Both the position numbers and the translations under genes were made by a program. Under the pieces are notes generated by a model. The model had not been told where the DNA came from, did no database searches, and was given only the letters and a program-made list of their open reading frames with translations. From an uncultured Acetatifactor sp. (GTDB taxonomy: Bacteria > Bacillota > Clostridia > Lachnospirales > Lachnospiraceae), in contig CAJUAB010000007.1 in the NCBI GenBank assembly GCA_910583845.1, forward strand, positions 44,151 through 108,150: a stretch of DNA of 64,000 nucleotides, given 5' to 3'. Shown here one piece after another: positions 7,159-15,492 of this stretch. Numbering within the stretch: the first letter of the stretch is position 1; every line of letters starts with the position of its first letter.

Positions 7159-8439
7159 ATGTTGACAACAGCAGGCAGGGAGAGACAGGAACAGCTTAGC
7201 GTAATGCTGTCAGACTACGGAAGGGGAAGGCTTTTGGCCTATGCGGACAGTTTTCGGGAACTGTCCAGAAGTTATCGGGAGGAATTGGCAAATAAGGAAA
7301 ACAGGCGGCGGGAAGGCGTATCCCGGCAGCAGGTGCTGGAAGAGCGCCGACTGTGGGAGAACCGGCAGGCGCTGTGCCATAACCTGGATGAAATGTCCCA
7401 GATTATGGCCAGGCTGGCGGCGGAGGTGTTTTGTCTGACACCCCTGTCCCCGCGGGAAGAAAGGACGGTGACCCGTGCCCTGAAACAGGAGGGCATCACG
7501 GTGCTGGATCTGTTTTATATTGACCGGCCTGCCCGGGGGGACATGCAGGATACGGAGGACGGGGAGGATACAGAGGGGGTGACGACCATCGGACTGCATA
7601 TGTTTACCCAGCGGATGGCAGGGCACGGCAGTCAGGAGGTGGCGGACATGCTCTCCGTACTGCTGGGACGAAGGCTGATGGTATCCGTGACCAGTCCCCA
7701 GCAGATCCAGGAGAGGGAGGGGACGTATCTGTTTGTGGAGGAACCCCGCTTTGTGGTTATATCCGGCAGCGCCCGGGCCGTAAAGGAAAACGAGACGGTC
7801 TCCGGAGATAATTATTCCATAATTCAGTCGGACCGGGGATGGCTGACAGTGCTGCTCTCCGACGGTATGGGCTGCGGTGAGGAGGCCAGCGCCGACAGCA
7901 GTCAGGTGCTGGATATGATGGAGAAGATGCTGGAGGCCGGTTTTGAGACGGATATGGCGCTGGGGCTGGTAAACAGCGCCCTGCTGGCCTCGGGGGACGT
8001 CGCGGGAAGACGGAATATGTCCACACTGGATGTCTGCAGCCTGAATCTGTACCAGGGCATGTGCGTGTTCCGCAAGGTGGGAGCGGCGGCTTCCTTCCTT
8101 AAGAGCAACAGCTATGTGGAGCAGATCAGCCTGCCGGGGCTGCCTCTGGGCATTCTGGCGGAAGGGGAGGCCCAGGAGTCCCAGGGAACGCTGCACCAGA
8201 GTGTGAGCCGCGAACTGATTGACAACGACTATATCATTATGATGTCCGACGGGGTGCTGGACGCGCTGCGGGAGAGCGGGTATGAGGACGCCATGGTCCG
8301 CTACCTGGAGGATATGCGGGAGCAGCATCCGGAGGAGATGGCCCGGAATCTGCTGCAGTTCGTGCTGCGGTGCAGCCAGGGGCGCGTCCTGGACGATATG
8401 ACCGTGCTGGTGCTGGGGGTGTTTGACAGCCACAGGTGA
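7159..8439 (+). CDS. spoIIE: SpoIIE-like PP2C phosphatase lacking the membrane domain
   Basis: The 426 residues correspond to the central helical region and C-terminal PP2C phosphatase domain of SpoIIE. The alpha-helical part has the YADSFRELSRSYREE motif. The phosphatase domain carries VLLSDGMGCGEEA, IIMMSDGVLDAL and LDDMTVLVLG, with the metal-binding Asp residues present. SpoIIE dephosphorylates SpoIIAA and so activates sigma F in the forespore. Typical SpoIIE is about 800 residues with some ten membrane segments at the N-terminus; none is present here or upstream. ATG 7159 is preferred because GGGAG lies upstream and the promoter overlaps the alternative start at 7057. tilS, hpt and ftsH follow as in other spore formers, supporting orthology. 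Confidence 0.85.
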   Translation: MLTTAGRERQEQLSVMLSDYGRGRLLAYADSFRELSRSYREELANKENRRREGVSRQQVLEERRLWENRQALCHNLDEMSQIMARLAAEVFCLTPLSPREERTVTRALKQEGITVLDLFYIDRPARGDMQDTEDGEDTEGVTTIGLHMFTQRMAGHGSQEVADMLSVLLGRRLMVSVTSPQQIQEREGTYLFVEEPRFVVISGSARAVKENETVSGDNYSIIQSDRGWLTVLLSDGMGCGEEASADSSQVLDMMEKMLEAGFETDMALGLVNSALLASGDVAGRRNMSTLDVCSLNLYQGMCVFRKVGAAASFLKSNSYVEQISLPGLPLGILAEGEAQESQGTLHQSVSRELIDNDYIIMMSDGVLDALRESGYEDAMVRYLEDMREQHPEEMARNLLQFVLRCSQGRVLDDMTVLVLGVFDSHR

Positions 8440-8467
8440 GAGGACCCGTGCCTCCGGCGGCAGACCA

Positions 8468-8496
8468 TTGACATTTATCGGGAAGACGGCTATCAT
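8468..8496 (+). promoter_or_regulatory. Sigma-A promoter immediately before tilS
   Basis: TTGACA (8468-8473), a 17-bp spacer and TATCAT (8491-8496). The expected start point, about 8503, coincides with the first ATG of tilS. Confidence 0.65.
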
Positions 8497-8502
8497 AGGG
8501 AT

Positions 8503-9960
8503 ATGAGCGAGCGATATGATGATCTGGAAGAACGAGTCATGACATACAGCAGAACGCATCAGCTCTTCGCGCCGGGGGACGGCGTGGTGCTGGGCGTATC
8601 CGGGGGGGCGGATTCTGTCTGCCTCCTGTTTGCGTTGTACGGGCTTGCCCGGGAACTGGAGATCGGGCTGTATGTGGTGCATGTCAATCACGGTATTCGC
8701 GGCGACGCGGCCCGGGACGCGGCCTATGTGGAGACTTTGTGCCGAAAGCTGGAGGTGCCCTTTACACTGGTGGAGGAGGATGTGGGGGCCGTGGCCCGGC
8801 GGCAGGGGTGCTCCACCGAGGAGGCGGGGCGGCAGGTGCGGTATGAAGCCTTTTACAGGGAGATGGAACGGCGGGGGGCGCAGAAGATTGCCGTGGCCCA
8901 CAACGCCGGAGACCGGGCGGAGACGATGCTGCTCAATCTTTTCCGGGGCAGCGGGCTGACGGGCCTGGGAAGTATCCGGCCCGTGAGGGAGAGGATTGTG
9001 AGGCCTCTGCTGGGGCTGGAGCGCTGGGAGATTGAAGCCTACCTGGAGCGGAGAGATATTTCCTGGCGGCAGGACAGCACCAATGACACGGATGAGTATA
9101 CCCGGAATCGGATCAGGCGCCATATTCTGCCCTACGCGGAACGGGAGATCTGCAGCGGCGCGGCGGCCCATCTGTGCAAGGCAGCGGATATTTTTATGGA
9201 AATTGAAGACTATATGGAGGAACAGATCCGGCAGGCCGGGAGGCTGTGCGCTGCCAGAGAGGGGCCGGGGGAGGCCCCCCGGTTTATTCTGTCCTGTGCA
9301 GCCTTTGAAAATCTGCATCCCGCCTTGCAGAAGGGCTTGCTTTTGTCTGTGCTCAAGGAGCTCTCCCCCGCCCATAAAGACATGGGGGCCGGGCAGGTGG
9401 ATCAGATGCTGGCGCTGTGCCAGCGGCCGGGCAACCGGGAGATTCATCTGCCCCAGGGAATCAGGGCCGTGCGCAGCTATGACCGGGTCATCCTGGAGCG
9501 ACGGCAGGATACCGGGCAGACGGCGGCTGCTTTAGCGGTGCCGGTACCGGTGCCCCGATCCCCCGGGGAGAGTCTTGTCTGTAAGGTGCCGGGGGGCATA
9601 CTGCGTCTGACCCGCCTGGAAAAGGAGGACCAGGGGGCTCGGACCTACAAAAAAAGTGCGAATCTTTTGGAAAATGAGTGTACGGAATGGCTTGATTGTG
9701 ATAAAATAGAAGAACTATTAGAATGGAGAACCCGCCGGACCGGGGACTATCTGCGAATAAGAACCCCGTCGGGCAGCGGGCACAAAACCCTCAAAAGCCT
9801 GTTTATCGACGAGAAGGTGCCCTGCCGGGAGCGGGACCAGATTCCGCTGCTGGCCCAGGGCAGCCACATCCTGTGGGTGGCGGGAAGGCGGATCTGCGAA
9901 TCCTGTAAGATCAACGATGATACGAGACAGATCCTGAAGGTGGAGTACGAAAGGGAATGA
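8503..9960 (+). CDS. tilS: tRNA(Ile)-lysidine synthetase
   Basis: A 485-residue ATP-dependent enzyme that converts C34 of the CAU-anticodon tRNA-Ile to lysidine so that it reads AUA. The PP-loop SGGADS is near residue 30, followed by HVNHGIRG and the Asn-rich NDTDEYTRNRIRRHILP motif; the C-terminal part has the TilS substrate-binding and C-terminal domains (RRTGDYLRI, KSLFIDEKVP). Two starts are possible: ATG 8503, which would be almost leaderless given the promoter at 8468, or ATG 8539, which has GGAAG eight bases upstream. hpt and ftsH follow, the standard Firmicutes order. Confidence 0.95.
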   Translation: MSERYDDLEERVMTYSRTHQLFAPGDGVVLGVSGGADSVCLLFALYGLARELEIGLYVVHVNHGIRGDAARDAAYVETLCRKLEVPFTLVEEDVGAVARRQGCSTEEAGRQVRYEAFYREMERRGAQKIAVAHNAGDRAETMLLNLFRGSGLTGLGSIRPVRERIVRPLLGLERWEIEAYLERRDISWRQDSTNDTDEYTRNRIRRHILPYAEREICSGAAAHLCKAADIFMEIEDYMEEQIRQAGRLCAAREGPGEAPRFILSCAAFENLHPALQKGLLLSVLKELSPAHKDMGAGQVDQMLALCQRPGNREIHLPQGIRAVRSYDRVILERRQDTGQTAAALAVPVPVPRSPGESLVCKVPGGILRLTRLEKEDQGARTYKKSANLLENECTEWLDCDKIEELLEWRTRRTGDYLRIRTPSGSGHKTLKSLFIDEKVPCRERDQIPLLAQGSHILWVAGRRICESCKINDDTRQILKVEYERE

Positions 9961-9978
9961 GATACGAAAGGAGCAAAT

Positions 9979-10503
9979 ATGGAGGAACATGTAGAGGTAC
10001 TGATAACGGAGGAGGATGTAGATGCCAGGATTCAGGCCATAGGCGAGCAGATCAGCCGGGATTATGAGGGCAGGCAGGTGCATCTGGTATGTGTGCTCAA
10101 GGGCGGCAGCTTTTTCATGTGCGAACTGGCCAAGCGGATCAGTGTGCCGGTTTCGCTGGATTTCATGTCCGTGTCCAGCTATGGCAAGGACACCAAGTCC
10201 AGCGGTGTGGTGAAGATTGTAAAGGATCTGGATGAATCCTTAAAGGATAAGGATGTGCTGGTGGTGGAGGATATCGTGGATTCCGGCAGGACCTTGAGTT
10301 ATCTGCTGGAGATGCTGCGGGACCGGGGGCCCAGATCCCTGCGCCTGTGTACTCTGCTGGATAAGCCTGAAAGAAGGGTTGTGGAGGTGCAGGTTGACTA
10401 CACCGGCTTCCGGATTCCGGATGAATTTGTGGTGGGATATGGTCTGGATTACGACCAGAGATACCGGAACCTGCCCTATATCGGTGTCGTAAAATTTGAT
10501 TAG
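9979..10503 (+). CDS. hpt: Hypoxanthine phosphoribosyltransferase
   Basis: A 174-residue purine salvage enzyme joining hypoxanthine or guanine to PRPP to give IMP or GMP. It has the VCVLKGGSFFMC segment, the PRPP-binding loop VLVVEDIVDSGRTL near residue 95 and the LLDKPERR and FVVGYGLDYDQ motifs. The AAAGGAG site is well placed. It lies 18 bp after tilS and its end abuts the ribosome binding site of ftsH. The tilS-hpt-ftsH grouping is conserved in Firmicutes. Confidence 0.96.
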   Translation: MEEHVEVLITEEDVDARIQAIGEQISRDYEGRQVHLVCVLKGGSFFMCELAKRISVPVSLDFMSVSSYGKDTKSSGVVKIVKDLDESLKDKDVLVVEDIVDSGRTLSYLLEMLRDRGPRSLRLCTLLDKPERRVVEVQVDYTGFRIPDEFVVGYGLDYDQRYRNLPYIGVVKFD

Positions 10504-10513
10504 GAGGCGTCCA

Positions 10514-12322
10514 TTGAAACCAAACAGATATTTCAGTTCTTATTTTATATTGATTGCCTTCCTGCTGGTTATGCTGGCGTTGATCTCCATGTTTCGCAGG
10601 CAGGAAAATGATTACACCCAGGCACAGTTTATCAAGGACCTGGACAGCGGCGCGGTCCGCGAGGTCATCATCACGCCCAACAGAGAGGCGCCCACCGGGT
10701 ACGCGAAGGTGGTGTTCGGAGAAGTGGTGAAGGAGCTGTACGCCACGGATATCCGCGAAGTGGAGGCCATCGCCAGAGAACACGGCTATGAGCCCACCGT
10801 GGAGGATATCGAGCGGGAGAGCCTGTTCCTTACCACCATACTGCCGCTGCTGATCATCGCGGGTATGTTCATTTTCTTCTTTATGATGATGAACGCTCAG
10901 AACGCGGGCGGCGGCAACAGCAAGATGATGAATTTCGGCAGACACCGGGCGGTACGGCTCTTCGCCGGAGAAAATAAGACCAATTTCGGTATGGTGGCGG
11001 GCCTGAAGGAGGAGAAGGAGGAACTGGAGGAGATTGTGGATTTCCTGCGCACCCCTTCCAAATACACCAAGCTGGGCGCCCGGATTCCCAAGGGCGTACT
11101 GCTGGAGGGACCTCCCGGAACCGGTAAGACGCTGCTGGCCAAGGCTGTGGCGGGGGAGGCGGGCGTACCCTTTTTCAGCATTTCCGGTTCCGATTTTGTG
11201 GAGATGTTTGTGGGTGTGGGTGCCAGCCGTGTCAGAGATCTGTTCGCGGATGCCAAGAGAAATTCCCCCTGCATTGTGTTTATTGACGAGATTGATGCCG
11301 TGGCCCGCAGAAGAGGCACCGGCATGGGGGGCGGACATGACGAGAGAGAGCAGACGCTGAACCAGCTGTTAGTGGAGATGGACGGTTTCGGTGTCAACGA
11401 GGGCATTATCGTCATGGCGGCCACCAACCGCGTGGATATTCTGGACCCCGCCATTCTGCGTCCGGGCCGTTTTGACCGCAAGGTGGCGGTGGGAAGGCCG
11501 GATGTGCGGGGCAGGGAGGAGATCCTGAAGGTGCATGCCCGCAACAAGGCGCTGTCGGAGGACGTGAATCTGGAGAGGGTGGCGCAGACCACAGCGGGAT
11601 TTTCCGGGGCGGATCTGGAGAATCTGATGAACGAAGCCGCCATCAATGCCGCCAAGAAGGACCGGGCCTTTGTGCAGCAGGAGGATATCGAAGCCGCCTT
11701 TGTCAAAGTGGGCATCGGCGCGGAGAAAAAGAGCCGCATTATCTCCGAGAGGGAGAAGAAGATTACCGCGTACCACGAGGCGGGGCACGCGATTCTGTTC
11801 CATGTGCTGCCCGATGTGGGACCGGTGCATACAGTGTCCATCATCCCCACGGGCCTGGGGGCGGCAGGCTATACCATGCCGCTGCCGGAAAAGGATGAGA
11901 TGTTCCTGACCAAGGGCAAAATGTTACAGGATATCATGGTATCCCTTGGCGGAAGGATCGCTGAGGAAATCATATTCAAGGATATCACCACCGGCGCGTC
12001 CAGCGACATCAAGAAAGCCACCAAGGAAGCCCGCCGTATGGTGACCCGCTACGGTATGTCCGATCAGATCGGCGTGATCTGCTATGACGATGACGATGAT
12101 GAGGTGTTTATCGGCAAGGACCTGGCCCATGCGAAGAGTCACAGCGAGACAATCTCCGGTGAGATTGACAGGGAAGTCAAGGCGATCATTGACGATTGCT
12201 ACGCCAGAGCCAGAGCCTTGATTCTGGAGCACGAGAATGTGCTGCACAGCTGCGCGGAACTGCTGCTACAGAAAGAAAAGATCGGGCAGGAGGAATTTGA
12301 GGCGCTGTTCCAGACGGCGTAG
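10514..12322 (+). CDS. ftsH: ATP-dependent zinc metalloprotease FtsH
   Basis: A 602-residue membrane-bound AAA+ protease that degrades membrane and regulatory proteins. Two membrane segments flank a short extracytoplasmic domain (about residues 8-27 and 108-126). The AAA domain has Walker A GPPGTGKT, Walker B IVFIDEID and the second region of homology ATNRVDILDPAILRPGRFDR. The zinc protease motif is HEAGH. The start is an unusual TTG at 10514, chosen because a perfect AGGAGG (10502-10507) sits six bases upstream; a TTG at 10496 would lie before that site. The AGGAGG overlaps the hpt stop codon, implying coupled translation. Confidence 0.96.
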   Translation: MKPNRYFSSYFILIAFLLVMLALISMFRRQENDYTQAQFIKDLDSGAVREVIITPNREAPTGYAKVVFGEVVKELYATDIREVEAIAREHGYEPTVEDIERESLFLTTILPLLIIAGMFIFFFMMMNAQNAGGGNSKMMNFGRHRAVRLFAGENKTNFGMVAGLKEEKEELEEIVDFLRTPSKYTKLGARIPKGVLLEGPPGTGKTLLAKAVAGEAGVPFFSISGSDFVEMFVGVGASRVRDLFADAKRNSPCIVFIDEIDAVARRRGTGMGGGHDEREQTLNQLLVEMDGFGVNEGIIVMAATNRVDILDPAILRPGRFDRKVAVGRPDVRGREEILKVHARNKALSEDVNLERVAQTTAGFSGADLENLMNEAAINAAKKDRAFVQQEDIEAAFVKVGIGAEKKSRIISEREKKITAYHEAGHAILFHVLPDVGPVHTVSIIPTGLGAAGYTMPLPEKDEMFLTKGKMLQDIMVSLGGRIAEEIIFKDITTGASSDIKKATKEARRMVTRYGMSDQIGVICYDDDDDEVFIGKDLAHAKSHSETISGEIDREVKAIIDDCYARARALILEHENVLHSCAELLLQKEKIGQEEFEALFQTA

Positions 12323-12439
12323 GATGCAGAGCAGAGGAATGGAGATTTGGCAGAAATGCACAAAAACAGAATAGCCATTTTGTAATATTTGTGAAATCTG
12401 AGTCTATGCAAAAGGGGGAGGCCATGGTATTATAATATG

Positions 12440-12532
12440 CGTAACCCCCCAATACATTATATAGTTTTTTGCTATACCCCATAAGAAAGAAATACCTTCT
12501 CTAAAAAGGACAGCTTAACGGCTGTCTTTTTT
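12440..12532 (+). ncRNA. Candidate small RNA between ftsH and the GH13 gene
   Basis: An extended -10 element, TGGTATTAT (12425-12433, with TATAAT overlapping at 12431), is followed about 90 bp later by a terminator hairpin. No reading frame fits between them. The predicted transcript starts with a C-run and ends in the hairpin and U-run. No known family was recognised, and the -35 region is weak. Confidence 0.4.
12503..12532 (+). terminator. Intrinsic terminator
   Basis: Stem GACAGC / GCTGTC (12509-12514 with 12521-12526), flanked by AAAAA and TTTTTT. It could end the ftsH transcript, the candidate small RNA, or both. Confidence 0.8.
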
Positions 12533-12682
12533 ACTATGGAAGCCACCTTCTTCGGAGGAAATGATGCCTGGCGGCAATCTGAGGGGAGCATGGCCTGGAG
12601 CTTTCCGGGAACATTGCGGAAGCAAACGGGCAGTTGGAAAATGTTGGTACTATAGTACTGGATATTCGATGAGCTCAAATAC

Positions 12683-12711
12683 TTGCGCAGCCATTCATAA
12701 AATATTAAAAT
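12683..12711 (+). promoter_or_regulatory. Promoter of the GH13 gene
   Basis: TTGCGC (12683-12688), 17 bp, TAAAAT (12706-12711). A 12-bp palindrome GTACTATAGTAC lies upstream at 12647-12658. Apart from this, 12533-12747 holds nothing recognisable. Confidence 0.5.
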
Positions 12712-12747
12712 AAAAGTGATACACACTTTGTAAAGGGAGGTAAGGGC

Positions 12748-14871
12748 ATGGATATTGACCATATACGCAGGGTAGAAGAAAATCAGATGTACATGGCGAC
12801 AATGCGCCCTGTTTTTAATAAGCGAGCTCTGTTTACAGACACTACAGAGGACTATGTAAGCCCCGCGGAACCGGCGCCCTATGACCGGGTGACCATCCGT
12901 TTCAGAACGGCCAGGCACAATGTGGACCGGGTATTCTTGATCTACAAGAACCAGCGGTATCTGATGAACCGTGCGGAATCGGACGGGATGTTTGATTATT
13001 ATACCCATGAGCTTCAACTGGAAAATGAAAAAGTCACCTATCATTTTGAGGTGGAGACCGGCAGACTTTCCGGCATCTATGATGTGAGGGGGCTGGCCAG
13101 GGATGTGAATGAATATTATGATTTTGTGATACTGCCCGGCTTCAAGACCCCGGCCTGGGCCAAGGGCGCGGTGATGTACCAGATCTACGTGGACCGTTTC
13201 CGCAACGGAGATACCGGCAATGATGTGCTCACGGATGAGTATACCTATATCGGGGAGCATGTGCATCGTGTGGAGGATTGGGACCGTTATCCGGCGCAGA
13301 TGGATGTGCGGGAATTTTATGGCGGCGATTTGCAGGGAGTGCTGGATAAAATGGATTATCTGCAGGATCTGGGGATAGAGGCGATCTATTTCAATCCATT
13401 GTTTGTATCTCCCTCCAACCATAAATATGACATTCAGGACTATGACTTTATCGATCCTCATTTCGGAAAAATGATCAGCGACCAGGGCAATCTGCTTGCC
13501 CCCGGGGACAAGGATAACAGCCATGCCAGCAGATATATCGACCGGGTGACCAACAGGGCCAACCTGGAGGCGAGCAATTCGCTGTTTGTACGGGTGGTGG
13601 AGGAGGCGCACCGACGGGGAATCAAGGTGATTCTGGACGGGGTGTTCAACCATTGCGGCTCCTTCAACAAATGGATGGACCGGGAGCGGATCTATGAGTT
13701 TGCGCCGGGGTATGAGAAGGGCGCGTATGTGTCCGGAGACAGCCCGTACAAGGACTATTTTGCATTTTTCAGCGCCAACTGGCCTTACAACAAGGACTAT
13801 GACGGTTGGTGGGGGCATGACACGCTGCCCAAGTTAAACTATGAGGGCTCTAAGGCGCTGTATGAATATGTGCTGCGCATCGGCGCCAAATGGGTGTCTC
13901 CTCCGTACAATGTGGACGGATGGCGTCTGGACGTGGCGGCGGACCTGGGCCACAGTCCGGAGTTCAACCATCATTTCTGGCAGGAATTCCGGCGGGCGGT
14001 GAAGGAGGCCAATCCCAACGCTATTATTCTGGCGGAGCACTATGGCAACACCAGGGAGTGGCTGCAGGGCAACGAGTGGGACACGGTGATGAACTACGAT
14101 GCCTTTATGGAGCCGGTGACATGGTTCCTGACGGGCATGGAGAAACACAGCGACGATTTCCGGGAAGACCTTTTGGGCAATGCGGACAGCTTTTGGGGAG
14201 CCATGAAGCATCACAGCTCCAATCTGGCCATGCCCAGCTGGCAGGTGGCCATGAACGAATTGTCCAACCATGACCATTCCCGCTTCCTGACCCGCACCAA
14301 TCACAAGGTGGGACGGACCAGCACTCTGGGGCCGGAGGCGGCCAACCAGGGGATCAATAAGGCCGTGTTCCGGATTGCGGTGGTGATGCAGATGACCTGG
14401 GTGGGCGCGCCCACCATTTACTATGGGGACGAGGCGGGGGTGTGCGGATTTACCGACCCCGACAACAGAAGGACGTATCCCTGGGGGCATGAGGATCATG
14501 AACTGATTGATTTTCATAAAGCCATTATACGGATTCATAAGAGCCATCAGGAATTGAAGACCGGTTCCATAAAATATATTGACTCTGATTACAACTACAT
14601 GGCTTACGGGCGCTTCAACCGACAGGAGCAGTGCGTGATTGTAGTAAACAATAATCCCCACGAGCTGGATAAGGAAATCACGGTATGGGAGGCCAACATC
14701 CCCCGAACGGGCGTTATGGTGCAGCTGATCGGGACCAGCGGGGAGGGCTACAGTACAGAAGCTGTGGAGTACCGGATTTATGCCGGGAAGATCCGGATTC
14801 TGCTCCCCGGGTTTTCGGCTGTGATCCTGAAATATCAGGAATCCCGTAAGGAGGACTCCCCTGCTTCATAG
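12748..14871 (+). CDS. GH13 alpha-glucan hydrolase (neopullulanase/cyclomaltodextrinase-like)
   Basis: A 707-residue cytoplasmic enzyme with no signal peptide. An N-terminal immunoglobulin-like domain (about residues 30-125, CBM34-like) precedes the GH13 barrel starting at AVMYQIYVDRFRNGD. Catalytic residues are visible: nucleophile D395 in GWRLDVA, acid/base E430 in IILAEHYG and transition-state stabiliser D509 in LSNHDHSR. A C-terminal beta domain follows. The architecture fits GH13 subfamily 20 enzymes, which hydrolyse cyclodextrins, pullulan or maltodextrins, probably imported starch fragments here. The GGGAGG site before ATG 12748 is strong. No transporter or regulator is adjacent. The exact specificity cannot be read from sequence. 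Confidence 0.9.
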   Translation: MDIDHIRRVEENQMYMATMRPVFNKRALFTDTTEDYVSPAEPAPYDRVTIRFRTARHNVDRVFLIYKNQRYLMNRAESDGMFDYYTHELQLENEKVTYHFEVETGRLSGIYDVRGLARDVNEYYDFVILPGFKTPAWAKGAVMYQIYVDRFRNGDTGNDVLTDEYTYIGEHVHRVEDWDRYPAQMDVREFYGGDLQGVLDKMDYLQDLGIEAIYFNPLFVSPSNHKYDIQDYDFIDPHFGKMISDQGNLLAPGDKDNSHASRYIDRVTNRANLEASNSLFVRVVEEAHRRGIKVILDGVFNHCGSFNKWMDRERIYEFAPGYEKGAYVSGDSPYKDYFAFFSANWPYNKDYDGWWGHDTLPKLNYEGSKALYEYVLRIGAKWVSPPYNVDGWRLDVAADLGHSPEFNHHFWQEFRRAVKEANPNAIILAEHYGNTREWLQGNEWDTVMNYDAFMEPVTWFLTGMEKHSDDFREDLLGNADSFWGAMKHHSSNLAMPSWQVAMNELSNHDHSRFLTRTNHKVGRTSTLGPEAANQGINKAVFRIAVVMQMTWVGAPTIYYGDEAGVCGFTDPDNRRTYPWGHEDHELIDFHKAIIRIHKSHQELKTGSIKYIDSDYNYMAYGRFNRQEQCVIVVNNNPHELDKEITVWEANIPRTGVMVQLIGTSGEGYSTEAVEYRIYAGKIRILLPGFSAVILKYQESRKEDSPAS

Positions 14872-14881
14872 CCGGGGAGTC
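14854..14881 (+). terminator. Hairpin at the end of the GH13 gene
   Basis: GACTCCCC / GGGGAGTC (14854-14861 with 14874-14881) spans the stop codon. The nearest T-run (TTTT at about 14890) is short and displaced, so termination is possible but not certain. Confidence 0.45.
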
Positions 14882-14916
14882 AAAGGGATTTTCGGACAGA
14901 TTTTTGTAAAATGCAG

Positions 14917-14945
14917 TTGCATTTCAGGGGGACATATGCTACAAT
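14917..14945 (+). promoter_or_regulatory. Promoter of the tRNA-Tyr/tRNA-Leu unit
   Basis: TTGCAT (14917-14922), 17 bp, TACAAT (14940-14945), about 30 bp before tRNA-Tyr. Confidence 0.65.
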
Positions 14946-14977
14946 GGCTTAGGTTAGAGCGTTGATGCGCTTTCCTT

Positions 14978-15059
14978 GGATGGATTCCCGAGTGGCCAAA
15001 GGGGACAGACTGTAAATCTGCTGCAAATTGCTTCGGTGGTTCGAATCCACCTCCATCCA
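14978..15059 (+). tRNA. tRNA-Tyr (anticodon GTA)
   Basis: The acceptor arm GGATGGA pairs with TCCATCC. The anticodon loop reads CTGTAAA, giving GTA, and the long class II variable arm and TTCGAAT T-loop are present. The 3' CCA is not encoded. Confidence 0.97.
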
Positions 15060-15145
15060 TTGGCGTACTTCCCGCAGGAATATTTCAGGGACTGGTGCGC
15101 ATAGAATACAGGGCAGGGTTTATTTCCTGCTTATGTCACGCGTCG

Positions 15146-15229
15146 GCTGGTGTGGCGGAACAGGCAGACGCAAGGGACTTAAAATCCCTCGGTGGCAACA
15201 CCGTGCCGGTTCAAGTCCGGCCACCAGCA
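15146..15229 (+). tRNA. tRNA-Leu (anticodon TAA)
   Basis: The acceptor arm GCTGGTG pairs with CACCAGC. The anticodon loop is CTTAAAA, giving TAA, with a class II variable arm and a GGTTCAAGTCC T-arm. CCA is not encoded. It is probably co-transcribed with tRNA-Tyr. Confidence 0.97.
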
Positions 15230-15238
15230 TTTTATAGA

Positions 15239-15281
15239 AGAATCCACAAGTGCGGTCAGACGCTGGGTGGATTCTTTTTTT
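15239..15281 (+). terminator. Terminator of the tRNA unit
   Basis: A 9-bp stem AGAATCCAC / GTGGATTCT (15239-15247 with 15267-15275) is followed by a run of T residues. Confidence 0.9.
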
Positions 15282-15492
15282 ATCTGGATTTCTTACGGGA
15301 GGCTCTGCCTCCGGATTGTTGTGACAGCCTGCGCGTTCTTCAAACGCAATACTTAAAGAAAAGTCAGCAAAGAATAATGAGAAAGACGAAAAATACTTTG
15401 CTATTCTTGTAACAGGACAGACAATCGAAAGCGGATCAGGCGATGGTGTAAATTTCTCCGCAAGTGGCGGATGCCGGAAAGGGGTATGGTTT

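Noticed and set aside
7210..9447. A minus-strand open frame of more than 700 codons opposite spoIIE and tilS
   Set aside because: It has no recognisable domains, no start with a ribosome binding site, and is opposite two well-supported genes; high GC makes such antisense frames common.
15028..15237. A 69-codon plus-strand frame over the two tRNA genes
   Set aside because: It overlaps two clear tRNAs and has no ribosome binding site.
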